Assembly (NCBI GenBank): GCA_023664775.1
Contig: JAMPEW010000010.1
Coordinates: 1-64,000 of the forward strand
Length of the DNA stretch: 64,000 nt
From: Clostridium sp.
Lineage (GTDB): Bacteria > Bacillota > Clostridia > Lachnospirales > Lachnospiraceae
Direction: 5' to 3'
Every line of letters starts with the position of its first letter. The first letter of the stretch is position 1. The position numbers and the translations under genes are program-made. This document shows, one piece after another, positions 8,931-16,780 of this stretch. Under the pieces are notes generated by a model. The model was not told where the DNA came from and ran no database searches. It was given only the letters and a program-made list of their open reading frames with translations.

Positions 8931-9356
8931 TTATTCCTCCATAACCGGTGTAATTCCGTGATTGGAAAAAAGTGCCTTTAACTCGTCCCAGCTTTGTGTT
9001 CCTGCATAATTGTCATCCATCACGTACTTTGTATGTGCAGCGTCATTTTCGTTGATAATCTGTTCAATATCAGTAAGCGTTACTTCCTTATCGTCAATGA
9101 AATACTGTCCCTGCTTTACCTCGATTGTAATTGTCTTTTCATCCTCCGTTGCATCGGCCTCGGTGTTTTTTTCTGTTCCCTTATCGCCTGAATTAAAAAA
9201 GCCAAAGCCTCCCCCTTTACCAAAGAATAACAGTGCGGCAATAATAAGCACCAAAAGCAAGAAAAGCAGCCAAGGAAATTTTCGTTTCTTTTTCTTCTTT
9301 TCCTTTTTTGTTTGTTCGTTTTCATTCATTTCGTTATAATTGTCCTTTTTACCCAT
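8931..9356 (-). CDS. ExbD/TolR periplasmic-domain-like membrane protein
   Basis: A 141-residue protein. A very basic cytoplasmic head (KKEKKKKKRK) precedes one transmembrane helix (about residues 28-46) and a glycine-rich linker. Residues about 78-141 (ITIEVKQGQYFIDDKEVTLTDIEQII, then WDELKALFSNHGITPVM) resemble the extracytoplasmic domain of ExbD/TolR. The membrane helix lacks the protonatable Asp of ExbD, which the upstream protein has instead. The start at 9356 was chosen for AGGAAA at proper distance; an upstream Met at 9392 has no such site. It is the last gene of the motor-like locus. Confidence 0.6.
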   Translation of the reverse strand: MGKKDNYNEMNENEQTKKEKKKKKRKFPWLLFLLLVLIIAALLFFGKGGGFGFFNSGDKGTEKNTEADATEDEKTITIEVKQGQYFIDDKEVTLTDIEQIINENDAAHTKYVMDDNYAGTQSWDELKALFSNHGITPVMEE

Positions 9357-9400
9357 AGTTTTTTCCTTTCTGTTTTTTATTATGTCAGGCAATTGCCTTT

Positions 9401-10060
9401 CTATTTCTTCATTTCCTCAATGTAACAGGTAATATTTTTGTCTGCCTCAATCATATCAACGGCATCACATATAATTTCCAAATCTGCATTGGAAAAATTC
9501 TCATCCCGATAGTCATATTCTATTAACACCCATATCAGCTTTGTATCAGTGTATGTGAGATATTTTTCAAGCTCCGCTTTCATGCTTCCTATCTGCTTTG
9601 CATTAAATGCATCCCGTTCCTTCCTCGATAAATCAAAGTCATGGATGATTTTCGCAGTCGTCTGTCTTGCGGTTTCATTCTTATGTTTTATCACAATATC
9701 AATGGACACCATATGCTTATTTGTTTCCGTATCCATACCCGTTTCGCATTTCATAATGACCTTTGTCGTGCTGTCAAGCATCGCTTTATAGGCTTCAGAA
9801 GGAACAGGGTCGCCATCGTTAATCTGATACTCGCTAAGCTCCATCTTTAAGGCTTCGTTGTCAGCGGACAGTGCATCAAGCTTGCCCTGCATGTCCTCCA
9901 TCTTTATCTCGGCATCTGCAAGGCTTTCCTGTGATTTTTTTGCATTTTCATTTGCCTCCAGGGATGCATTGCTCATATTACATATGACAACGAAAAGCAA
10001 AATCATTATGACATCCAAAAGGGAGGTAAAATCCAATATTAAATTTTTCTTTTTTCTCAT
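9401..10060 (-). CDS. ExbD/MotB-like ion-channel subunit with coiled coil
   Basis: A 219-residue protein. Residues 9-28 (LDFTSLLDVIMILLFVVICN) match the ExbD/TolR/MotB transmembrane helix, including a single Asp at residue 16 in the position of the proton-carrying Asp. A coiled coil follows (about 31-77) and then an extracytoplasmic alpha/beta domain of unknown type ending CYIEEMKK. It starts behind GGAGA. With the ExbB-like gene upstream it would form an ion-driven stator; the second membrane protein downstream appears to supply the ExbD-like outer domain. The substrate or coupled machinery is unknown. Confidence 0.6.
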   Translation of the reverse strand: MRKKKNLILDFTSLLDVIMILLFVVICNMSNASLEANENAKKSQESLADAEIKMEDMQGKLDALSADNEALKMELSEYQINDGDPVPSEAYKAMLDSTTKVIMKCETGMDTETNKHMVSIDIVIKHKNETARQTTAKIIHDFDLSRKERDAFNAKQIGSMKAELEKYLTYTDTKLIWVLIEYDYRDENFSNADLEIICDAVDMIEADKNITCYIEEMKK

Positions 10061-10121
10061 ATGAATATTCTCCGTATTTAAATGTCAGTCCGTTACTTGG
10101 CAGCTTCCTACAAACTGGAAT

Positions 10122-10787
10122 TTATCTTTTTGCTAAAGTAGCAATCAATTCTTCATATCGTTTTGTTTTTTTATCAATATCTTCTTGCGAAACTCCATAG
10201 TATTTATAAATATCACGAAATATTTTATCAAAGGTTTTTACGTTCTTTGTTCCTGACGCAGAACCGCCAATATAACCATATTTTTTCTCTATGATAACTT
10301 TTGAACAAACATCATTCTCCCGTCTTTCCAAAATGCACAACTCTATATCGAATAATTCTTTAGAAATTTCTTCTGCCACTTTCTTTCGCTCGTCCATTTG
10401 CTCCATGAATGCCTTTACAGCATCAGCACTATGATTTTCAAGCCCAGGAAACTCTGCCAAGTCCCCAAGTAGCTTTGGGTTATATTGCAAAAGAAATGCG
10501 GCTCTTAATTCTCGGTACTCTATTTGAAATTCTGTCGTATCCCTATCAGTTTCCGAAAATCCCCACTTTGTTTTGGTATATCCTATCACTTCATCCATAC
10601 TGTGAGGATTTGCTTTTATTGATTTAATGACACGCTTTTTCCTTTTTGCATAAAGGATTTTATAAATAATCTGCTTTAATGTTGCTTTTCCATGCTTTTT
10701 ACCAACTATGAAAACCGATGTAGGACCATCTGCACCGCCTATAATTTCTACATGGCTGACAGCTTTTTCATCAGACTGTTGTTTCAT
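10122..10787 (-). CDS. Soluble protein with N-terminal GGADGPT motif, unknown function
   Basis: A 221-residue charged, probably cytoplasmic protein. Near the N-terminus it has VEIIGGADGPTSVFIVGK, a motif otherwise known from the Na+-translocating decarboxylase beta subunit, where it lies in the membrane; here no membrane segments follow. The rest is helical and rich in Lys and Glu (QMDERKKVAEEISKELFDIEL). The start at 10787 was chosen because AGGTG lies eight bases upstream; a TTG at 10805 is an alternative. Its position inside the ExbB/ExbD-like locus suggests it is the cytoplasmic partner, but this is inference only. Confidence 0.5.
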   Translation of the reverse strand: MKQQSDEKAVSHVEIIGGADGPTSVFIVGKKHGKATLKQIIYKILYAKRKKRVIKSIKANPHSMDEVIGYTKTKWGFSETDRDTTEFQIEYRELRAAFLLQYNPKLLGDLAEFPGLENHSADAVKAFMEQMDERKKVAEEISKELFDIELCILERRENDVCSKVIIEKKYGYIGGSASGTKNVKTFDKIFRDIYKYYGVSQEDIDKKTKRYEELIATLAKR

Positions 10788-10911
10788 ATCATTATCACCT
10801 GCCAAATCACGATTTATCTTTCAAGCATCCTGTCATAGCCAAGACATTCCCTAAATAATTTTCTGCCAATATATTTGTGAAATTTGTGCTCCCTATTTCT
10901 ATAAAATTCAT

Positions 10912-11013
10912 TTAAAATAACAATCCATGGTCATGGTACTTTTCATCCAACTTTCGCTCATTTGCTAATGCATTAACAACATCCCGTAAATGCTCTATTT
11001 TGCAACCACGTTT
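10912..11013 (-). pseudogene. YafQ/RelE-type toxin fragment
   Basis: A short reading frame (KRGCKIEHLRDVVNALAN, then ERKLDEKYHDHGL before a stop) matches the N-terminal half of YafQ-family mRNA interferases, in which KRG..L..L..V...L..G..L...Y.DH.L is characteristic. The start region and the catalytic C-terminal half are missing. It overlaps the antitoxin remnant in another frame, so an internal deletion fused the two genes. It is inactive. Confidence 0.6.
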
Positions 11014-11141
11014 TTTTGCATTTCCTTATATTCGTCCATTGCGGCTCTTGTTTCTGCATTGTGCATCGGACGTTTTACTTCAAATGGAATACCATTGTAA
11101 TTGACCGCTGAGTGCAGGAACATATTAATTGCAGAAGACAT
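10995..11141 (-). pseudogene. RelB/DinJ-type antitoxin fragment
   Basis: A 48-codon remnant, SSAINMFLHSAVNYNGIPFEVK and then NAETRAAMDEYKE, matches the middle and C-terminus of RelB/DinJ antitoxins (the S.AIN.FL....  ..GIPF signature). The N-terminal ribbon-helix-helix DNA-binding part is gone; an in-frame stop lies just upstream. Together with the toxin fragment it shows that a toxin-antitoxin module once sat between the ExbB-like gene and the GGADGPT gene. Confidence 0.6.
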
Positions 11142-11162
11142 ATTTAATCACATAGAAACTTT

Positions 11163-11684
11163 CTAACGCTCCTTGTAAGCCTTGTCCGGAATGTAAACAG
11201 TTTCTATATATAACTCATCATCCTCAATGGTCGGTGAAATTCCTGCATCCAATATCTTACATATGATAGCTGACAGTATTCCCCAAAAGGTTGACGTCAG
11301 GGCAGTAAAAAAGAGTCCTGTTGACTGTTCTCCCATTTTATCCACCATTGGAATGAGCGATACTACAGTGCCAAACATTCCTAATAGTGGAAAAATGGAG
11401 GTTATGCTTGTATAATATGCATAGAGCGAATTCATGTGCTCCCGCAGGGAAAAAAGCTCATTGATGTCAAATTTCTTCTCCTCTATCTGCTCTGTTTTCA
11501 AGAGATTATTTTTTACCCTGTCAGGCAAATTCTTACTGTAATCCTTTGGGTAGAGGACGTTATGCATACGCTCTGCTTTTTCCTTGACCCTTATAAATAT
11601 CAGAATATTTACCACCAAAAGCACAATAATAAAAAAATCTATAAAGCCAAAATTTTGGAATATAATTTTTATCATGTTTATCAT
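11163..11684 (-). CDS. ExbB/TolQ/MotA-family proton-channel-like protein
   Basis: A 173-residue inner-membrane protein with three predicted helices: residues about 13-31, 95-117 and 121-146. The second helix contains FPLLGMFGTVVSLIPM, the hallmark LLGxxGTV of ExbB, TolQ and MotA, and the third has ALTSTFWGILSAI in the place of the family's ALx TxxGL motif. A cytoplasmic loop of about 60 residues separates helices 1 and 2. It should pair with the ExbD-like protein at 9401-10060. The start has AAAGGA upstream, and a good promoter lies just before it. Confidence 0.75.
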   Translation of the reverse strand: MINMIKIIFQNFGFIDFFIIVLLVVNILIFIRVKEKAERMHNVLYPKDYSKNLPDRVKNNLLKTEQIEEKKFDINELFSLREHMNSLYAYYTSITSIFPLLGMFGTVVSLIPMVDKMGEQSTGLFFTALTSTFWGILSAIICKILDAGISPTIEDDELYIETVYIPDKAYKER

Positions 11685-11725
11685 ATGTTAAATTCCTTTC
11701 GTACTTGCTCATTGCTCACAAACCG

Positions 11726-11754
11726 ATTATACATCAAATTATGGTTCAAATCAA
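11726..11754 (-). promoter_or_regulatory. Promoter of the ExbB-like gene
   Basis: On the minus strand TTGATT (complement at 11749-11754) and TATAAT (complement at 11726-11731) are 17 bp apart, close to the vegetative consensus. It would start transcription about 35 bases before the gene, so the motor locus need not depend on the flavodoxin gene upstream. Confidence 0.55.
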
Positions 11755-11801
11755 AATATATTTCAATATGCAAGAACAAACATAGATGCAATGACATCCT
11801 G

Positions 11802-12422
11802 TTATGGTCTTACCAAATTTGTGCGTATCGGCGTTTCCTTTTCAGGCAGTCCCATCTGCTCTTTTCCAAGCCTAATTGATTTAATCAGAAATGCCATATT
11901 ATATGCCAAGGTTCTCATCTGCTGTAAGCCTTCCTCGTCCTGATTTGCCTCGCCTGCCAATCTGCCGTGTATTCCGTTCCAATACTGTCCCGTTGCAATC
12001 GGCATTCCGCAAATTGCAAAATATTTATTCAGCTCATCGAAGGTTGATGTAAGACCTCCCCTTCTTGCTGCCGCCACTGCTGCCCCCACCTTCATGGTTT
12101 TGTCGAAATGCGTGCTGTAAAATAATCTGTCCAAATAAGATATTAGTGTTCCGTTTGCAGATGCATAATATACGGGTGTTCCCACAACAAGACCGTCTGC
12201 CTCCTCAAACAACTGTGCTGTCTCATTTACCGCATCATCAAAGCAGCATTTGCCCGATGTCCCACAGGAGCCGCATGCAATACAGCCCCGAATGTCCTTG
12301 TTGCCAATATGGACAATCTGCGTTTCAATTCCCTCGTTGTTAAATACCGTTTCCATCTCATGCAGTGCCACATATGTATTGCCTTTTTCATGGGGACTTC
12401 CATTAATTAATAAAACCTTCAT
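11802..12422 (-). CDS. Flavodoxin-family NAD(P)H-dependent FMN reductase
   Basis: A 206-residue flavodoxin-like oxidoreductase. GSPHEKGNT near the N-terminus is the FMN phosphate loop. The cysteine-rich segment CIACGSCGTSGKCCFDDA and then GTPVYYASANGTL and the YFAICGMP segment are typical of the multimeric flavodoxin/iron-sulfur flavoprotein-like group. The exact electron acceptor is unknown; quinone, iron or aromatic substrates are possible. The length is normal and the gene seems monocistronic. Confidence 0.85.
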   Translation of the reverse strand: MKVLLINGSPHEKGNTYVALHEMETVFNNEGIETQIVHIGNKDIRGCIACGSCGTSGKCCFDDAVNETAQLFEEADGLVVGTPVYYASANGTLISYLDRLFYSTHFDKTMKVGAAVAAARRGGLTSTFDELNKYFAICGMPIATGQYWNGIHGRLAGEANQDEEGLQQMRTLAYNMAFLIKSIRLGKEQMGLPEKETPIRTNLVRP

Positions 12423-12954
12423 AAGCTTACCACTCCTTATTTTTTATTTTAGCATGGTCAACTGCAAAACTTATTTTTTCAAAGCCTCGTTGTGCAATCG
12501 CCTGCTTATTCTCATATAATATATGCTGTTTTTTATTTTCTAAAAACCACATTAAGTATAGACCGATACGGTTATAAAATCAAGGAAGTAACATATTGTA
12601 CTTACAAGTAAAATATATTTACTTGAAATCTTTATAAAATTCCAAAAAACATCTTGCATTCAAAGCACGCACATGGTATTATCTATGAAAAGCATTACTA
12701 AAGTATTTCTTTCATAGGCGATACCTATTCAGACATTCAAAGAAAAGGGTGCTTCATGCACTGTAATTCGAGTCTAACAAAACAAGTTACTTCTATGCTT
12801 TATATCACAACGAATATTGGCAGAAAAGAAGCTGATTTGAAAATGTTTAGGCTTATAAACAACTTGACAAAAACCTTGAGCAGACGACAAGGTTTTCTAG
12901 TCAAGCATAAGATATTTCATTCACTTCTTTCTGTCACAAAAGGAGGAAATGAAA
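12423..12954 (+). promoter_or_regulatory. Promoter region and long leader of the Rpn-type gene
   Basis: This gene-free stretch holds TTGCAT (12654-12659) and TATTAT (12677-12682) spaced 17 bp, a good vegetative promoter facing the downstream nuclease gene. Upstream of it lies the inverted repeat AAGTAAA-ATATA-TTTACTT (12606-12624), a possible operator. The predicted leader is about 265 bases and contains a hairpin AAAACCTTG/CAAGGTTTT (12870-12896). No open frame in the leader is convincing. Confidence 0.5.
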
Positions 12955-13830
12955 ATGGAAAAAGAAACAAATTATAGGCATAGCCCATCTGCCAACAGCA
13001 GACATAAGGACACGGTTTTCAGGATGCTATTTTCAGATAAAAAGGAACTGCTTACACTTTATAATGCAGTGAACGGAACAAGCTATAATAATCCTGATGA
13101 GCTTGAAATAACAACCCTGGAAAATGCCATATATATGACGGTAAAAAATGATTTGTCATGTGTCATTGATATGAGGTTAAATATTTTTGAGCACCAGTCT
13201 ACCATAAATCCGAATATGCCGTTACGGGATTTGGATTATGTATCACGAAGCTTCAGGCGGTTTTACGACAGGCATGACATATATTCGGAACAACTAATTA
13301 AGCTGCCAAACCCAAGATTTGTTGTATTTTACAACGGCGTAAGAAAACAGCCTGAACGAAGGGAATTTAGGCTTTCCGATGCATATACACATCAGGAAGG
13401 AACACCGAGTCTTGAGCTCATTGTACTCCAACTCAACATCAATCCGGGGTACAATGATGAGCTGATGCAGAAATGCCCTACACTTAGGGAATATATGCTG
13501 TTTGTTGAACGGATACGTACATACAGACAGGATATGGATATAGATACTGCCGTCAACCATGCGGTGAACGAATGTATTAAGGAAAATATACTAGCTGACT
13601 TTTTACGAAAAAATAAGAGGGAGGTTGTTGCCATGGGTATCGATGAATATGATGCAGAGCTTCACGAAAAAACCTTGATAGATATTGGCTGCGAACGAGG
13701 TATCAATATTGGACGTGAGCAAGTTGTAGTAAACATGCTAAATGCGGGTAACTTATCAATAGAAGAAATCTCTATGTATTCAGGACTTACGGTTGAGCAG
13801 GTATCGGCTTTGAAGGACGAGCTTTCGTAA
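12955..13830 (+). CDS. Rpn-family / PD-(D/E)XK nuclease-like protein
   Basis: A 291-residue protein of the Rpn (recombination-promoting nuclease) / PD-(D/E)XK transposase-like family, which is abundant and often multicopy in Lachnospiraceae. DTVFRMLFSDKKELLTLYNA is the family N-terminus, and CVIDMRLNIFEHQSTINPNMPLRD carries the D...E-x-Q nuclease core. The C-terminal tail contains a short helical region (IGCERGINIGREQ) and a helix-turn-helix-like SIEEISMYSGLTVEQV. The Met at 12955 lies eight bases from GGAGG; a Met six bases earlier is too close. It lies alone, ending at a bidirectional terminator. Its biological role is unclear. Confidence 0.85.
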   Translation: MEKETNYRHSPSANSRHKDTVFRMLFSDKKELLTLYNAVNGTSYNNPDELEITTLENAIYMTVKNDLSCVIDMRLNIFEHQSTINPNMPLRDLDYVSRSFRRFYDRHDIYSEQLIKLPNPRFVVFYNGVRKQPERREFRLSDAYTHQEGTPSLELIVLQLNINPGYNDELMQKCPTLREYMLFVERIRTYRQDMDIDTAVNHAVNECIKENILADFLRKNKREVVAMGIDEYDAELHEKTLIDIGCERGINIGREQVVVNMLNAGNLSIEEISMYSGLTVEQVSALKDELS

Positions 13831-13886
13831 TTTCATTTTTTTATCCTGTCTTATCAGAAAGTTCGGAGAACCTTCGGAATAAAGTA

Positions 13887-13927
13887 AAAAGGCTGTCGTG
13901 CCAAACTTCTTAGCACGACAGCCTTTT
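13887..13927. terminator. Bidirectional terminator between the Rpn gene and trpA
   Basis: AAAAGGCTGTCGTGC (13887-13901) pairs perfectly over 15 bp with GCACGACAGCCTTTT (13913-13927), leaving an 11-base loop. A and T runs on both sides let it end the plus-strand Rpn transcript and the minus-strand trp operon. Confidence 0.9.
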
Positions 13928-13950
13928 AAAATTATATCTGTGTTTTTGTA

Positions 13951-14733
13951 TTACTCCTGCCTTATGGCGTCCTTCATGCGCTTAACATATTCTCTTACAT
14001 ATGGTACGGCTTGTTCTCCATGCTCTGCTATTATTTTCACGATTGCACTTCCTACAATCACTCCGTCGGCATATTGTGCCATTTTTTTTGCCTGCTCCGG
14101 CGTACTTATGCCAAAACCCACAGCACACGGAATCTCCTTTGCATCCTTCACAAGAGATACCATTTCTCCTATATCAGTCGTAATCTCCGTTCTCGTTCCT
14201 GTAACTCCAAGTGAAGATACACAATACACAAATCCATTTGCAGCTTCGGCAATCATTTTTATCCTGTGATGCGAGGTCGGCGCAATCAGTGATATAAGGT
14301 CAAGCCCGTACTTTTTGCAGAGTGGGTCAAATTCTTCTTTTTCCTCATACGGAATATCAGGAAGTATCAGTCCGTCCATGCCAAGCTCCTTACAGGTGCT
14401 TATAAACTTTTCTGCCCCATAAGAGTAAACTACATTAGCATATGTCATAAATACCATAGGTACCTTGACCTTGAGACGGAGTCTTTTTACCATGTCAAAT
14501 ATTTTATCAGTCGTCACTTTATCCTTACCGCCCAACGCCCTTATGTTTGCCTCCTGTATGACGGGACCCTCCGCCGTAGGGTCAGAAAACGGTATGCCAA
14601 GCTCTATCAGGTCGGCTCCTGCCTCCTCCATTGCACAAACTATTTTCTCCGTTGTTTCAAGGTTCGGGTCACCGCATGTTATAAACGGGATAAATGCCTT
14701 TCCCTTTTCAAATGCCCTTGCTATATTACTCAT
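13951..14733 (-). CDS. trpA: Tryptophan synthase alpha chain
   Basis: A 260-residue TIM-barrel subunit that cleaves indole-3-glycerol phosphate to indole and glyceraldehyde 3-phosphate. [12 protein letters not shown], the catalytic Glu in [19 protein letters not shown] and the Asp in [10 protein letters not shown] are all present, as is GFGISTPEQ. Its start overlaps the end of trpB by eight bases, so the two are translationally coupled for the alpha2-beta2 channelling complex. It is the last gene of the trp operon. Confidence 0.97.
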   Translation of the reverse strand: MSNIARAFEKGKAFIPFITCGDPNLETTEKIVCAMEEAGADLIELGIPFSDPTAEGPVIQEANIRALGGKDKVTTDKIFDMVKRLRLKVKVPMVFMTYANVVYSYGAEKFISTCKELGMDGLILPDIPYEEKEEFDPLCKKYGLDLISLIAPTSHHRIKMIAEAANGFVYCVSSLGVTGTRTEITTDIGEMVSLVKDAKEIPCAVGFGISTPEQAKKMAQYADGVIVGSAIVKIIAEHGEQAVPYVREYVKRMKDAIRQE

Positions 14734-15910
14734 GGATATCCTCCCCTCTGTAGCGTGCTATTGCAGCACAGTCCTTATCTCCTCGTCCTGAAATATTGAT
14801 TACCATAATGCTGTCCTTACGCATTGTCTTTGCCAGCCTCATCGCATGAGCAACCGCATGGGCGCTTTCTATGGCAGGGATAATGCCTTCTATTCTTGAA
14901 AGGTACTCAAATGCTTCCACAGCCTCATCATCCGTTACGGCAACATACTCTGCCCTTCCTGTATCGTGAAGATACGCATGCTCAGGTCCAATTCCCGGAT
15001 AATCAAGTCCCGCGGATATTGAGTAAACGGGTGCAATCTGTCCGTATTCATCCTGACAAAAATATGACTTCATGCCATGGAAAATCCCAAGCCGTCCCGT
15101 ACTAATGGTTGCAGCAGTTTCAAATGTGTCAATTCCCCGTCCTGCCGCCTCACAGCCGATAAGTCTGACATCCTTATCCTCAATAAAGTGATAAAATGCC
15201 CCCATTGCATTTGAGCCGCCGCCTACGCAGGCAAGCACAGCATCAGGAAGCCTGCCCTCACGCTCCATAACCTGCTGTTTTATTTCCCTGCTTATGACAG
15301 ACTGAAAATCCCTTACAATCTCCGGAAACGGGTATGGTCCCATAACCGAGCCAAGTACATAATGGGTATCATCAATTCTGTTTGTCCACTCCCTGAACGT
15401 CTCAGAAACGGCATCCTTAAGAGTTGCTGTCCCGCTGTCTACAGGGTGAACCTTTGCACCGAGAAGCTTCATACGGTATACATTGAGCGCCTGCCGTTTT
15501 GTATCTTCCCTGCCCATATAAATCTCACATTCCATACCCATCATTGCCGCTACGGTTGCCGTTGCGACGCCATGCTGTCCCGCTCCCGTCTCAGCGATAA
15601 CTCTCGTCTTTCCCATTCTCTTTGCAAGAAGCATCTGCCCGATGACATTGTTTATCTTGTGGGAGCCTGTGTGGTTTAAATCCTCGCGCTTCAGGTATAT
15701 TTTTGCTCCTCCCAAATCCTCTGTCATTCTCTTTGCAAAATAAAGCCTGCTGGGACGTCCTGCATACTCATTTAACAGCTCCGTAAGCTCCCTGTTAAAT
15801 TCAGGGTCCTCCTTATACTTAAAATATGCCTCCTCAAGCTCATTCATGGCATTCATAAGCGTTTCAGGTATATACTGCCCGCCATGTACTCCAAATCTTC
15901 CTTTTGACAT
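14726..15910 (-). CDS. trpB: Tryptophan synthase beta chain
   Basis: A 394-residue PLP enzyme that condenses indole and serine to tryptophan. The Schiff-base Lys is in [11 protein letters not shown], the phosphate-binding loop in [12 protein letters not shown], and [10 protein letters not shown] is intact. It starts [19 protein letters not shown] behind AAAGGTTGAGG. It is a standard TrpB1-type sequence and lies directly downstream of trpC; no trpF lies between them, the position where that gene is common. Confidence 0.97.
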   Translation of the reverse strand: MSKGRFGVHGGQYIPETLMNAMNELEEAYFKYKEDPEFNRELTELLNEYAGRPSRLYFAKRMTEDLGGAKIYLKREDLNHTGSHKINNVIGQMLLAKRMGKTRVIAETGAGQHGVATATVAAMMGMECEIYMGREDTKRQALNVYRMKLLGAKVHPVDSGTATLKDAVSETFREWTNRIDDTHYVLGSVMGPYPFPEIVRDFQSVISREIKQQVMEREGRLPDAVLACVGGGSNAMGAFYHFIEDKDVRLIGCEAAGRGIDTFETAATISTGRLGIFHGMKSYFCQDEYGQIAPVYSISAGLDYPGIGPEHAYLHDTGRAEYVAVTDDEAVEAFEYLSRIEGIIPAIESAHAVAHAMRLAKTMRKDSIMVINISGRGDKDCAAIARYRGEDIHE

Positions 15911-15929
15911 GTTTCTTCCTCAACCTTTC

Positions 15930-16721
15930 TTATAAATAAACAATCTTACTTCTAAGCTCATCTAACATTGCTTTCTTATCGCTGCTTTTCATCAACGTTT
16001 CTCCGATAAGAACTGCGTCCGTTCCATTATCACAAAGCCGCTTTATATCCTCTGCATTTTTTATTCCGCTCTCCGATACAAATGCAATTTCCTCCGGCAC
16101 AAGCTTCCTAAGTCTTGCAGAATTATTTATATCAACCGTAAAGGTTTTTAAATCCCTGTTGTTGACGCCTATTATTTTGGCATTTGCAAAAAGTGCATTT
16201 TCTATCTCATATTCATCATGCGCCTCAACAAGTGCGGAAAGCCCCAACTCCTCGGCAATCGCCTGATACTCGGCAAGCTCATTTTTATCAAGAAGCGAGC
16301 ATATAAGAAGAACCGCCGATGCCCCAAGCACCTTCGCCTGATATATCATGTACTCGTCTACGGTAAAATCCTTTCTGAGCACAGGTATATTGACAATTTC
16401 CACTATCTCCTTTAAGTAGCTGTCGCTCCCCTTAAAATAAAAGGGCTCTGTGAGACAGGATATGGCGGCTGCCCCTGCTTCCTCATAAGAAATGGCAATA
16501 TCTGTATACGGAAAATCCTCCGCTATGATTCCCTTTGAGGGGGAAGCCTTTTTCACCTCACATATAAACGACATTTCCTGCTTTTTTAAAGCCTTGTAAA
16601 AGGGATATTCCCTGTTTGCAGGAAGCGCCTCCGCCATCCTCCTTAGCTCAGCAAAAGGGAGCCTTTGCTTTTCAAGGTTAATCCGCTCTCTCGTTTTTTG
16701 TGCTATTTCATCTAAAATCAT
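15930..16721 (-). CDS. trpC: Indole-3-glycerol phosphate synthase
   Basis: A 263-residue TIM-barrel enzyme that cyclises carboxyphenylamino-deoxyribulose phosphate to indole-3-glycerol phosphate. FICEVKKASPSKGII, LRKDFTVDEYMIYQA and GVNNRDLKTF are the classical motifs with the catalytic Lys and Glu residues. It is monofunctional: no fused TrpF domain follows. The start has AAAAGGAT upstream. Confidence 0.96.
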   Translation of the reverse strand: MILDEIAQKTRERINLEKQRLPFAELRRMAEALPANREYPFYKALKKQEMSFICEVKKASPSKGIIAEDFPYTDIAISYEEAGAAAISCLTEPFYFKGSDSYLKEIVEIVNIPVLRKDFTVDEYMIYQAKVLGASAVLLICSLLDKNELAEYQAIAEELGLSALVEAHDEYEIENALFANAKIIGVNNRDLKTFTVDINNSARLRKLVPEEIAFVSESGIKNAEDIKRLCDNGTDAVLIGETLMKSSDKKAMLDELRSKIVYL

Positions 16722-16780
16722 AGTTCTAATCCTTTTATTTTTAATTTGTGCCTTTCCTGATATAACATAAGATACAAGCT

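Noticed and set aside
8931-11684. Zorya antiphage system
   Set aside because: The stator-like proteins fit in part, but there is no ZorC, ZorD helicase or ZorE nuclease and no peptidoglycan-binding ZorB-type domain.
12756-12977. 73-codon plus-strand ORF upstream of the Rpn-type gene
   Set aside because: It lacks a ribosome binding site, has no recognisable domain and overlaps the true start of the nuclease gene.
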